A DNA stretch of 60,326 nucleotides from JAYEHK01 sp034659475. GTDB taxonomy: Bacteria > Bacillota > Syntrophomonadia > Syntrophomonadales > Syntrophomonadaceae. The notes under the pieces were generated by a model that saw only the letters and a program-made list of their open reading frames with translations, had not been told where the DNA came from and did no database searches. The stretch's first letter is position 1; each line of letters begins with the position of its first letter. The stretch covers positions 1 through 60,326 of the forward strand of contig JAYEHK010000024.1 of assembly GCA_034659475.1 (NCBI GenBank). Direction: 5' to 3'. Of this stretch, positions 53,139 to 60,326 are shown in pieces. A program made the position numbers and the translations under genes.

Positions 53139-53837
53139 TTATGCGGTAACCTGTTCTCCCTGTTTGCTCTCTAATACTGCATCAGCAATTTTAGCTGAAA
53201 TCAGTTTAACAGCTCTTATAGCATCATCATTTCCCGGAATAACATAATCGATTTCATCCGGATCACAGTTAGTATCAACGATAGCTACCACTGGTATATT
53301 CAGCTTTCTAGCTTCTGCAACAGCGATCTTTTCTTTCCTGGGATCAACAACGAATACAGCTCCTGGAAGCCTATTCATATTCTTGATACCGCCCAAAAAT
53401 CTTTCCAATCTTTCGGCTTCATTTCTAAGTCTAGCTGCTTCCTTCTTGGTTAGCACCTCAAATGAACCCTCTGCTTCCATTTTCTCGAGTTCTTTCAGAC
53501 GATTGACTCGTCCCTTGATGGTTTTGTAATTCGTGAGCATTCCACCCAGCCAACGCTGGTTAACAAAGTGCATGCTACACCTTTCGGCTTCTTCTTTAAT
53601 CGTTTGCTGGGCTTGTTTTTTAGTCCCTACAAACAATACATCTTTTCCATCTGCGACAACCTCTTTGACAAAGTTATAAGCCTCATCAAATTTCTTTACC
53701 GTCTGTTGCAGATCGATAATATAGATACCGTTCCTCTCCATGTAAATATAGGTATCCATCTTAGGGTTCCATCTTCTTGTCTGGTGTCCAAAATGCACGC
53801 CTGCTTCAAGCAGCTGTTTCATAGTAATTACGGGCAC
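53139..53837 (-). CDS. rpsB: 30S ribosomal protein S2
   Basis: 232 residues from GTG 53837, 8 nt after AGGAGG. KQLLEAGVHFGHQTRRWNPKM and IYMERNGIYIIDLQQT are diagnostic, as is VFVVDPRKEKIAVAEA. S2 is a late-assembling protein of the 30S body. First gene of the rpsB-tsf-pyrH-frr run; a promoter lies upstream at 53942-53971. Confidence 0.98.
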   Translation of the reverse strand: MPVITMKQLLEAGVHFGHQTRRWNPKMDTYIYMERNGIYIIDLQQTVKKFDEAYNFVKEVVADGKDVLFVGTKKQAQQTIKEEAERCSMHFVNQRWLGGMLTNYKTIKGRVNRLKELEKMEAEGSFEVLTKKEAARLRNEAERLERFLGGIKNMNRLPGAVFVVDPRKEKIAVAEARKLNIPVVAIVDTNCDPDEIDYVIPGNDDAIRAVKLISAKIADAVLESKQGEQVTA

Positions 53838-53941
53838 AGACAGCACCTCCTCTCAGTTTTATTCCTCCGCGCTTTCATCCTGTCGGGGAACTAATAGCAC
53901 TATCCCAACCAGTCCAGTCACGTGTGTAATCACCATCAGTT

Positions 53942-53971
53942 AATATATCACATTAAAATGATCTTATGCAA
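53942..53971 (-). promoter_or_regulatory. Candidate rpsB promoter
   Basis: On the minus strand TTGCAT (53971-53966) and TATATT (53947-53942) are 18 bp apart, placing the start about 95 nt before the rpsB start codon. The leader may hold the S2 autoregulatory site found in other bacteria, but I could not identify one. Confidence 0.5.
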
Positions 53972-54154
53972 GCAATGTCCTATGTTTTTCAGACAATTTT
54001 CTCTCCTGCAGTTAGATTAACCCAATGTGGTCCTTTTCATAAAAGCCCATCCGTTATAACTCAATGTATAGTATACCCACTTTTTACAAATCTCTTTCAC
54101 AAAAACAAATTAACCTGCCATGCCCGCGAGCCACAACAAACGATTAAAATCGGT

Positions 54155-54420
54155 GAGGGGTTAGGGGTTAGGAGTCAGGCGCTATGCGCCAGGCATTGCC
54201 CTTACTCCTCACCCCTGACCCCTTACAAAAAAAGGTCCGCATCCTTAATAGTGACCGCAGGGAACATCAGCATCCTATATTACGACCAAAGGGAGTATCC
54301 GTTGCACTCTTGAGTGTGGTACCCGTAAGGGTGCATCTATTAAAATTCTATTTTCTTACTAACCCACTTCAACGTTCCAACTAATAATTCCGCTTATTCT
54401 CAACCTATTTTCGTACTAAT
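54155..54420 (-). repeat. Mosaic intergenic repeat, copy 2 (inverted)
   Basis: In the 625-bp gap before rpsB (53847-54471, no gene seen) the minus strand carries module A (54420-54347) then module B (54235-54155), the same order as copy 1 at 21763. Module B here has GGCGC-TAT-GCGCC (54178-54190) as its hairpin top. The filler between A and B is different from copy 1: about 110 bp with hairpins CACTC-TT-GAGTG, ACCC-GTAA-GGGT (a GNRA-type loop) and outer arms TTAATAG (54245-54251) and CTATTAA (54336-54342). Confidence 0.7.
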
Positions 54421-54436
54421 CATCTCATTTTCACCA

Positions 54437-54466
54437 TAAAAAAAGCCCGGCTATTTTTCCCGAACT
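54437..54466 (-). terminator. Terminator of the flagellar/chemotaxis operon
   Basis: On the minus strand GTTCGG and CCGGGC pair (two G-T pairs) and are followed by seven T. It lies 6 bp after the SwrB-like gene and would end the operon that starts beyond the right window edge. Confidence 0.7.
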
Positions 54467-54471
54467 CATCA

Positions 54472-55206
54472 TTACTTTGCTAACTTTTTTTTATCTGCTA
54501 GATTAAGAATAAGATTGATCTCCCCCTGTCCCCTTTCCAATATTTGCGCAATTTCTCGTATAGAATAGCCCTCTTCATATAGTACTCGAACGGCCATATA
54601 AGGATGAGATGCTTTAATTTCATCCAACCTAATCGACTGCTTGGCAGACATATTTTCGGTTTGATTATCGTCGATTTCTCCCTGAAACGATCTTGAACTT
54701 TCCACACAAGAATACGTAGATACATCCTTTGTATGCGCAGTACTCTGTTCTCCAGAAAAGATTCTTTGTTTAATCTGTTTAATCTGGTTTTGGTCCAAGT
54801 TGTTCATATGATTGGATGCAGGAATCCCAAGGTCACGTACTAGAAAAAGTAGTTCTTTCGTAGGAATGTCCATACTCCTGGCTAGTTCATATATCCGCAT
54901 TTTATCATTTTCATTAATGTGCACTGTTTTTTTTGTTCGAGCACACCTAGGCAGACTTGTTTCATTTCTATTGTGTTGGTCATGTTTTTCATCCACCTGT
55001 ACGCAGATCTCATTAACTATATTCTCTGAAATCTGTACCGTCTGTCCCATTAATTCTTCTAAATCATCTTTAACAACGGCAGCCTCCGATATAGTTTCAT
55101 TAAATGACTTAAGATAAGAATTCATAAAACTCTTATATCGCGTCATGCTGTAAATTGAGATTGCAATTAGAATGGCTACTATACTAACCAAAAGTGTTGA
55201 TATCAT
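54472..55206 (-). CDS. SwrB-like membrane protein with an IF2_N-type domain
   Basis: 244 residues. One N-terminal membrane helix (res 3-21) is followed by a coiled-coil-like stretch (to ~75). Residues 103-150 read KMRIYELARSMDIPTKELLF and LGIPASNHMNNLDQ, which clearly match the IF2_N domain of this organism's own IF-2 (KIRVHELAKEMNIS..., NHMSTMED). The C-terminus (res ~200-236) has EEGYSIREIAQILERGQGEI, the helix-turn-helix-like end of SwrB/DUF6115 proteins. In B. subtilis swrB lies just after sigD in the same operon and promotes flagellar basal-body assembly. So position and ends fit a SwrB-like role, while the middle domain is unexpected. It is the last gene of the operon. Confidence 0.75.
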   Translation of the reverse strand: MISTLLVSIVAILIAISIYSMTRYKSFMNSYLKSFNETISEAAVVKDDLEELMGQTVQISENIVNEICVQVDEKHDQHNRNETSLPRCARTKKTVHINENDKMRIYELARSMDIPTKELLFLVRDLGIPASNHMNNLDQNQIKQIKQRIFSGEQSTAHTKDVSTYSCVESSRSFQGEIDDNQTENMSAKQSIRLDEIKASHPYMAVRVLYEEGYSIREIAQILERGQGEINLILNLADKKKLAK

Positions 55207-55223
55207 CTTTTCTCCTCAACTCT

Positions 55224-55535
55224 TTATATCATAAAATCTATTTTATGACTTGATCCGGACTCATTTTGCGTACCATCCTTTTCTTTTTCAGGTTTTTGTT
55301 TGTTTTTATTCTTTTTTCGCGATTCTTTTTCTTTTTCCTCTTTTTCATGCACAATTTTTGATTCATTTTTAAGAGGCGCACTTACACTCTTTGAATTGCG
55401 AATTGTTTGTTGATTAATTTGCGAAGCAAGGTCCTGTTGACGATTCATTTGTTCCTGTTGTTGGCTATGCTGAATACGTGTTACTTCGTTAACCTTTTGC
55501 ACCAGAACCTGCATATCCATAGACCTAATCGTCAT
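55224..55535 (-). CDS. Small charged protein of the flagellar operon
   Basis: 103 residues from ATG 55535 (GAGG about 10 nt upstream). A Gln-rich helix (res ~20-50: QQQEQMNRQQDLASQ) is followed by a strongly basic/acidic Lys-Glu run (KEEKEKESRKKNKNKQKPE...) and a short end, IDFMI. It is mostly disordered. Similar small charged proteins sit between the DUF342 and SwrB-like genes in Clostridial flagellar operons, but I know of no function. No membrane helix. Confidence 0.6.
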   Translation of the reverse strand: MTIRSMDMQVLVQKVNEVTRIQHSQQQEQMNRQQDLASQINQQTIRNSKSVSAPLKNESKIVHEKEEKEKESRKKNKNKQKPEKEKDGTQNESGSSHKIDFMI

Positions 55536-55549
55536 TTTCTCCCCCCTCA

Positions 55550-56950
55550 TTAACGCAGGGACGACAAGCGGATCTCCCCTTCATCCAGAATAAACTGGGT
55601 AAATTTAATCGCATCATTTACGATATACATACAAGAACCAATCGTAACACTAACCCCTGGATAGGCTATTCCATGTGCCTTGACTTTTCCACTTTGCGCC
55701 CTGTTAATTTCCTCTTCAAGAAAGACTATTTTTTCTTCCATTGCACCAAGCTGTTTCTTTATTTCTTTATATTCATCAAGCATTTTGATTAGTGCCATTT
55801 TCTTTGCATCAGATAAATCCTGGGGATTCATACCGATCCGCTGGTAGATCTGTAAACTATAATTCAGATTTTCCATCACCCGTAACTTCTGTGTTCTCTC
55901 TTTAAACAACGCCTGGTATTCTTCTCTATGGTAAGGATTAACCCCAACCTCAATAACAGTCTGGGTTGCTAGCTGAGAGCCTAACACTTTCGCTTCAACG
56001 GTATCCGATGCCTGAATTATCCCGCCGACAATCGTCGCTTTCTTTTCTTTAACGACAACACTTCCCCCGGCTCGCACATAGGATTGCATAATCGCTTCAC
56101 CAATAATAATGTCTTTGCCAGCTTCTAACCTTGAGTTTTCTACAAAACGAGCTATAATATTTTCTTTCGCCTTAACAAAACCTTTACTTCCTGTTTTAAT
56201 TCCACCTTTTACAACCACATTTCCATCAGTTGTGAGCATTGCACCTTCTACAAATCCCCGAATTTCAATATTACCTTCTGATTTCACAGAAAATCCACTG
56301 GTTACGTTTCCCATAATAACAATATCACCGACAAAATCAAGATCTCCTGAAGATAAATCAACATCACCATTTAACGTAAATACAGGATCTACAAAGATTT
56401 TACCTTCAATCACACCTGCATGACCATCAATTGCTGCATAAAGAAGCGTATTTTCCTCATCGCATACCGTGTTTTTCCCCCGTGGAAGCACAACGTTTTT
56501 TCCTGTCCGCGGCAACAATTCCTGGCCTGTTATATCAATTCCCTTTTCACCAACGACTGGCGGAACTCTTTTGACCAACGGTTCGCCTCTTCTAACATTG
56601 CAAGTTATGCCCAAATCATGGTAATTAACATTTCCCTTCTCATCTTCTACCGGAACATACTTCTTTTGAAAACGAATAACATATTCCAAGAATCCATCTT
56701 TTCCATCTATTACTGCTTTTCCTTCTGCTACTACAAATTGTTTACCCCAATTACTTTCTTTGAGCGCGTTTTCAATCTGCTCGGGTATAATGCCGCAGAT
56801 AATCCCTTTATCACCAAGGGCCTTTTTCACATCTTCTGCTGTGCACGGAAGACCTGTATTGACGGGTGGCAGAACCTCCAAGTACGCCTTAAGTTTGTCT
56901 GGTTGAATCCGTACCTGTGGGAATCCATTTTCACTTTCCGTAATGTCCAC
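55550..56950 (-). CDS. DUF342 (FapA-type) protein
   Basis: 466 residues. The first 150 hold two small domains with GIPE and KRVPPVVGEKGIDI, then residues ~155-335 are the beta-helical DUF342/FapA core (GDVDLSSGDLDFVGDIVIMGNV, GFVEGAMLTTDGNVVV, KVLGSQLAT). A coiled-coil end (LEEEINRAQSG) follows. FapA proteins carry a polymerising beta-helix like bactofilins and are found with flagellar genes; in Vibrio FapA affects flagellar polarity. Here it lies between sigD and the small charged protein, so a flagellar or chemotaxis scaffold role is likely but unproved. Confidence 0.85.
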   Translation of the reverse strand: MDITESENGFPQVRIQPDKLKAYLEVLPPVNTGLPCTAEDVKKALGDKGIICGIIPEQIENALKESNWGKQFVVAEGKAVIDGKDGFLEYVIRFQKKYVPVEDEKGNVNYHDLGITCNVRRGEPLVKRVPPVVGEKGIDITGQELLPRTGKNVVLPRGKNTVCDEENTLLYAAIDGHAGVIEGKIFVDPVFTLNGDVDLSSGDLDFVGDIVIMGNVTSGFSVKSEGNIEIRGFVEGAMLTTDGNVVVKGGIKTGSKGFVKAKENIIARFVENSRLEAGKDIIIGEAIMQSYVRAGGSVVVKEKKATIVGGIIQASDTVEAKVLGSQLATQTVIEVGVNPYHREEYQALFKERTQKLRVMENLNYSLQIYQRIGMNPQDLSDAKKMALIKMLDEYKEIKKQLGAMEEKIVFLEEEINRAQSGKVKAHGIAYPGVSVTIGSCMYIVNDAIKFTQFILDEGEIRLSSLR

Positions 56951-56958
56951 CCCTTTTT

Positions 56959-57732
56959 TTATAATATTATATGCTTCTTTTTACTTAAACTCCCTCTAAG
57001 TCGCAAAATAGCCTTCGTATGAAGTTGTGAAATCCGGGATTCCGATAACTCTAATACAGCACCAATTTCTTTTAATGTGAGACCTTCATAATAATATAAA
57101 TAGATTATTTTTTTTTCCTTTTCCGGTATGCGACTTATTGATTGAGCAAGAAGTTCTTTTATCTCAGCCAACTCAACCTGATCAAGTGCATCAGGTGATT
57201 CGTTGTCACCAAGCATATCAATAATCCGTTTTTTCTTCTCAAAGGTATCATCCACGCCCAAATAATCATCTAACGACATAATTGTCGTACATGCAAGGTT
57301 CTTTACAATTCCTTGCAATTCTTTTTCCGATATTCCCATTTCCAACGCAACTTCTTCATCAGTTGCTGCCCGTTGCAAATTTGTTTCCAGACGTGAATAG
57401 GCTTTTTCTAATTCCTTCCCCTTCTGGCGAACAGATACTGGCACCCAATCCATTGATCGAAGTCCATCAATCATTGCTCCTCTAATTCTGGTTACTGCAT
57501 AGGTTTCAAATTTAATGTTTCGTTTATAATCAAATTTTTCAATTGCATCCATTAGCCCTTCTATTCCATACGAAATCAACTCATCTATCTCAACCACTGA
57601 AGACAGATTAATTGCAAGGCGACCTGCTACATACTTTACAATAGGCGCATAATGTAGGATTAACTGATCCCTGGCATCTATATTTTCTTTTTCTTTATAT
57701 TGTTCCCAGAGATGGTTTAAATCTACATTCAT
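56959..57732 (-). CDS. sigD: Flagellar RNA polymerase sigma factor (SigD/FliA/WhiG family)
   Basis: 257 residues with regions 2 (GLMDAIEKFDYKRNIKFETYAVTRIRGAMIDGLRSMDWVP), 3 (KGKELEKAYSRLE) and 4 (LTLKEIGAVLELSESRISQLHTKAILRLR). The RGAMIDGLRSMDWVP stretch is diagnostic of FliA/SigD. It directs late flagellar, motility and chemotaxis promoters. An anti-sigma FlgM is not in this window. It begins directly after cheD. Confidence 0.96.
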   Translation of the reverse strand: MNVDLNHLWEQYKEKENIDARDQLILHYAPIVKYVAGRLAINLSSVVEIDELISYGIEGLMDAIEKFDYKRNIKFETYAVTRIRGAMIDGLRSMDWVPVSVRQKGKELEKAYSRLETNLQRAATDEEVALEMGISEKELQGIVKNLACTTIMSLDDYLGVDDTFEKKKRIIDMLGDNESPDALDQVELAEIKELLAQSISRIPEKEKKIIYLYYYEGLTLKEIGAVLELSESRISQLHTKAILRLRGSLSKKKHIIL

Positions 57733-58224
57733 CTATATTAAATGCTCCCCATATCCAATCGTCCTCACTAACAAATCTCCTGTTTGAAGATCAAAGGTTA
57801 TAGTCCTTCCATAATTACCGCCAATATCTTTAGCCAACAGTTTTATTCGATGCTTCTCAAGATTTTCCTGAACAGCAATAGAATTTCGTTCACCTATTTT
57901 CAATATATCACTTTCACCAGAGAATTTAAACATCTGTGCTCCTCCAGCAATTTTAGCTACCAAGGATGCATGATTAGTTGTTCCTTGTTTACTTAATTCT
58001 TCCAGAACAAGCTCAATGGCGCTGTCGGCAAATTTTGCTCTATTTTGTGCATTTTTCGCCTGAAGGCTGGAGGGAAGCATAATATGAGCAAGACTTCCTA
58101 TTTTTTTTGATTTATCTATAATGCAGATGCCGATACATGATCCCAAGCCTGCCGTCGTAAGTTTATCCGGAGCATTGCTATACTTCATGTCAGCCATCCC
58201 CACCTGTATGATTTTTGCCATCAA
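57733..58224 (-). CDS. cheD: Chemoreceptor glutamine deamidase CheD
   Basis: 163 residues. Catalytic Cys30 is in GLGSCIG and His47 in LAHIMLP; the Thr is further downstream. CheD deamidates Gln of chemoreceptors and pairs with CheC, whose gene lies just upstream, overlapping by 4 bp. The pair is typical of Bacillus/Clostridia-type chemotaxis. Confidence 0.96.
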   Translation of the reverse strand: MMAKIIQVGMADMKYSNAPDKLTTAGLGSCIGICIIDKSKKIGSLAHIMLPSSLQAKNAQNRAKFADSAIELVLEELSKQGTTNHASLVAKIAGGAQMFKFSGESDILKIGERNSIAVQENLEKHRIKLLAKDIGGNYGRTITFDLQTGDLLVRTIGYGEHLI

Positions 58225-58847
58225 AAATTCACCCCAAGCGCTGATAGAATTGAATCAAGAGATCCTGGTTCTGGAAGCAAGAAGAAATTACCCATAATGC
58301 CATTTTCATCTTTAAGAAATTGTGTTTCAAGCAACAGAACATGATCTCCAATTTGACCAAATTGTGCCAGAACAGCATCCATCAACGCCCCCACCATATC
58401 TATACCAATGCCCGGTACAGAAGGATAAAATTGTAGTTGGGTAAACATTGAAAGCGCATTCAAGTAAGTAGCAGCTATGATATTCCCCACTTCCATCATA
58501 GCCGAGATATCCATTTCTCCAAATTCCATGTCTTGTTTTTCATCCGGATTACGCCCCATTAACATATCAACCAGAATCCATGCCTTTTCCACGGGCATAA
58601 GGAATAATATGTTACACGGTGCAGACCCAGTTACTCCTAAAAAAATCCCAACCATAGGTAGATCGGCACCACCCAGATATTCAAATACATCATCAAAAGG
58701 AAGAATAGAAACCCTCGGAATATTGAGATCAATTTTAGTATTGACCATCTGAGCAAGGGCAGTTGCTGCATTGCCAGCACCAATATTTCCAATTTCCTTT
58801 AATGCATCAATTTGAAGGCTTGATAATTCCTTGAAATCATTAAACAT
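58221..58847 (-). CDS. cheC: CheY-P phosphatase CheC
   Basis: 208 residues with the two CheC active-site motifs: EIGNIGAGNAATALAQM (Glu18/Asn21) and MEVGNIIAATYLNALS. It dephosphorylates CheY-P and is stimulated by CheD. Length matches B. subtilis CheC. Translationally linked to cheD. Confidence 0.96.
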   Translation of the reverse strand: MFNDFKELSSLQIDALKEIGNIGAGNAATALAQMVNTKIDLNIPRVSILPFDDVFEYLGGADLPMVGIFLGVTGSAPCNILFLMPVEKAWILVDMLMGRNPDEKQDMEFGEMDISAMMEVGNIIAATYLNALSMFTQLQFYPSVPGIGIDMVGALMDAVLAQFGQIGDHVLLLETQFLKDENGIMGNFFLLPEPGSLDSILSALGVNF

Positions 58848-58862
58848 TACACCACTCCTGAT

Positions 58863-59333
58863 TTATATACCTTGAAGCCCCATAAGCTTCTGCAGGTCCA
58901 ATAAGATTAACAGTCGATCATCTACTTTCGCGACTCCACTAATCATTTCTGCATCAATCGAAATCAATACATTTCCAGTATTTTCAATATTCTCGGTTTT
59001 TACGTGGAGAACCTCTGAAACACGATCTACAATAATGCCAGTCTTGACATCATCAACTTGAAAAACAATGATACGTTTATCTTCATCATCACCACTTGAT
59101 ACTATATTGAATTTTTTATGTAGATTAATAACGGGAATTATATTACCACGCAGATTCACAACACCATCAATGTTTTTATTCGCTCTGGGGACCCTTGTAA
59201 TGTTTAAAAGTCGATTGATTTCCTGCACACTCAAAATATTGATAGCATATTCTTCAGTTCCTAATTGGAAAGCGACAACCTGTATTACTTCCTCTTTAGT
59301 CACTTTTGGTTCTTCTAGCATTTTGGATTCCAT
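58863..59333 (-). CDS. cheW: Chemotaxis coupling protein CheW
   Basis: 156 residues from ATG 59333, 8 nt after GGAGG; the longer frame adds MEVIL. The two beta barrels show LGTEEYAINILSVQEI, VPRANKNIDGVVNLRGNIIPVINLHKKF and DDRLLILLDLQKLM. CheW links receptors to CheA. It lies 15 bp after cheA. Confidence 0.97.
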   Translation of the reverse strand: MESKMLEEPKVTKEEVIQVVAFQLGTEEYAINILSVQEINRLLNITRVPRANKNIDGVVNLRGNIIPVINLHKKFNIVSSGDDEDKRIIVFQVDDVKTGIIVDRVSEVLHVKTENIENTGNVLISIDAEMISGVAKVDDRLLILLDLQKLMGLQGI

Positions 59334-59348
59334 TAAAATCACCTCCAA

Positions 59349-60326
59349 TTAAAATAATGTCGTGATGTCAAGGATAAGGCGCACATTTCCATCGCCTGCA
59401 ACGATAGCACCAGCAATGCCAGGAATGCCACCCAGAATTCGGCCCAGGGATTTAATTACAATTTCCTGTTGACCAATAAGTGTATCTACCATCAAACCAA
59501 TCTGCTGCTCTGCCTTCCGTACAATAACAACATACATTTCATCATCATCTCGTTGTTCTCCTGTAGCTTCCAGCAATTCATCCAAACGGAAAAGAGGAAG
59601 TACATTACCTCTCAACATGATTACTTCCTGATTCTGAACCATTTTGATATCTTTCCTGCTAATCATGGTTGTTTCGTCTACCGAACTCAATGGAATTGCA
59701 TAGATTTCATCTTTAACTGCTACCATTAAGGCTTGAATAATCGCAAGCGTCAAAGGAAGTTTGATTCGAAAACGCGTTCCCTCTCCGGCTTTTGTGTCAA
59801 CAAAGATTTCACCACTAATCGCTTCAATTTTACTTTTAACAACATCAAGCCCTACACCTCGTCCAGAAACATCAGTAACTCTTTCAGCAGTGCTAAATCC
59901 CGATGTAAACAGGAGTTGTATTGCTTCCTCAGACGAAAACTGTTCAACTTCACGTTCTGTAATCATGCCTTTGCTTAATGCCTTTTTCGCTATCTTTTCC
60001 AGATTTATACCTGCACCATCATCTTCAACTTCAATATACACATTGTTACCCTCATGACGAGCACGTAACATTAAATTTCCCACAGAGGCTTTACCTTTTG
60101 CAACACGTTCCTGAGACGACTCCAATCCATGATCAATCGAGTTTCTGAGTAAATGCACCAACGGATCACCAATTTCGTCAATGACCGTACGATCTAATTC
60201 AGTTTCTTTACCTTCCATCTGGAAATTGACTTCTTTATTTAATTCCTTAGCCAGATCACGAACCATTCTTGGGAAACGATTAAATACCTGTTCAATAGGA
60301 ACCATACGGACTTTCATAACCACTGA
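59349..60326 (-). CDS. cheA: Chemotaxis histidine kinase CheA, C-terminal part
   Basis: A partial gene; the frame stays open to the window edge at 60326, so the N-terminal P1, P2 and most of the dimerisation domain lie outside. What is present: the end of P3, the ATP-binding domain (N-box HLLRNSIDHGLE, G1 EDDGAGI, G2 SGRGVGLDVV) and the whole P5 CheW-like domain. CheA autophosphorylates and passes phosphate to CheY and CheB. Stop at 59349. Cut by the window, not degraded. Confidence 0.97.
   Translation of the reverse strand, partial: SVVMKVRMVPIEQVFNRFPRMVRDLAKELNKEVNFQMEGKETELDRTVIDEIGDPLVHLLRNSIDHGLESSQERVAKGKASVGNLMLRARHEGNNVYIEVEDDGAGINLEKIAKKALSKGMITEREVEQFSSEEAIQLLFTSGFSTAERVTDVSGRGVGLDVVKSKIEAISGEIFVDTKAGEGTRFRIKLPLTLAIIQALMVAVKDEIYAIPLSSVDETTMISRKDIKMVQNQEVIMLRGNVLPLFRLDELLEATGEQRDDDEMYVVIVRKAEQQIGLMVDTLIGQQEIVIKSLGRILGGIPGIAGAIVAGDGNVRLILDITTLF

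Overview
The window looks like a chromosomal segment of an endospore-forming, flagellated, low-GC Gram-positive anaerobe (Firmicutes, probably class Clostridia; the genus cannot be fixed from this sequence alone). The basis is a Gram-positive PolC, an alpha/beta-type small acid-soluble spore protein, spore-associated YlxY, DacF, YlmC/YmxH and YtvI homologues, a CheC/CheD chemotaxis set with a flagellar sigma factor, and gene order that follows the Bacillus subtilis cheA to sigD, rpsB to polC and nusA to ymxG region almost step by step. No tRNA, rRNA, CRISPR array, transposase or phage gene was found.

Layout from left to right. 1 to 8.9 kb is a defence island read on the minus strand: a type I restriction-modification operon (hsdM, hsdS, hsdR, each overlapping the next by 4 bp), then a macrodomain/ADP-ribosyltransferase toxin-antitoxin pair of the DarTG kind with the antitoxin gene first. 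The last codons of hsdR look frameshifted. 9 to 21.7 kb is a mixed housekeeping and accessory stretch: YigZ, a TVP38-type membrane protein, a hydrolase, a zinc-ribbon protein, a lipoprotein, a decayed Lon-type protease gene, an MBL-fold enzyme, a class A penicillin-binding protein, CorA with a long structured leader, a DUF47 protein, a radical SAM protein, a spore protein, an MgtC-like protein and GuaB. 21.7 to 22.4 kb is a gene-free block of nested repeats.

22.4 to 53.9 kb is a long, almost unbroken minus-strand run of core genes. Read in the direction of transcription it is rpsB, tsf, pyrH, frr, uppS, cdsA, a YtvI-like gene, dxr, rseP, ispG, proS, an mgtC-like gene, polC, rimP, nusA, ylxR, ylxQ, infB, rbfA, nrnA, truB, ribF, rpsO, pnp, vanW-like, ylxY, dacF, an M16 peptidase, dut and ymxH. 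It joins translation, RNA processing, undecaprenyl, phospholipid and isoprenoid synthesis, and sporulation. 54.5 to 60.3 kb carries the end of a flagellar/chemotaxis operon: cheA (cut by the window edge), cheW, cheC, cheD, sigD, a DUF342 protein, a small charged protein and a SwrB-like membrane protein.

Points that stand out: a PolC that lacks the usual inserted proofreading exonuclease; a SwrB-like protein carrying a domain copied from the IF-2 N-terminus; a corA leader that can fold into two mutually exclusive hairpins, one hiding the corA ribosome-binding site; a pnp gene whose best start is an AUC codon; a Lon-type pseudogene with internal deletions; an antitoxin-first DarTG-like locus; and a family of mosaic intergenic repeats, with a separate 152-bp inverted-repeat cassette that could encode a folded RNA.
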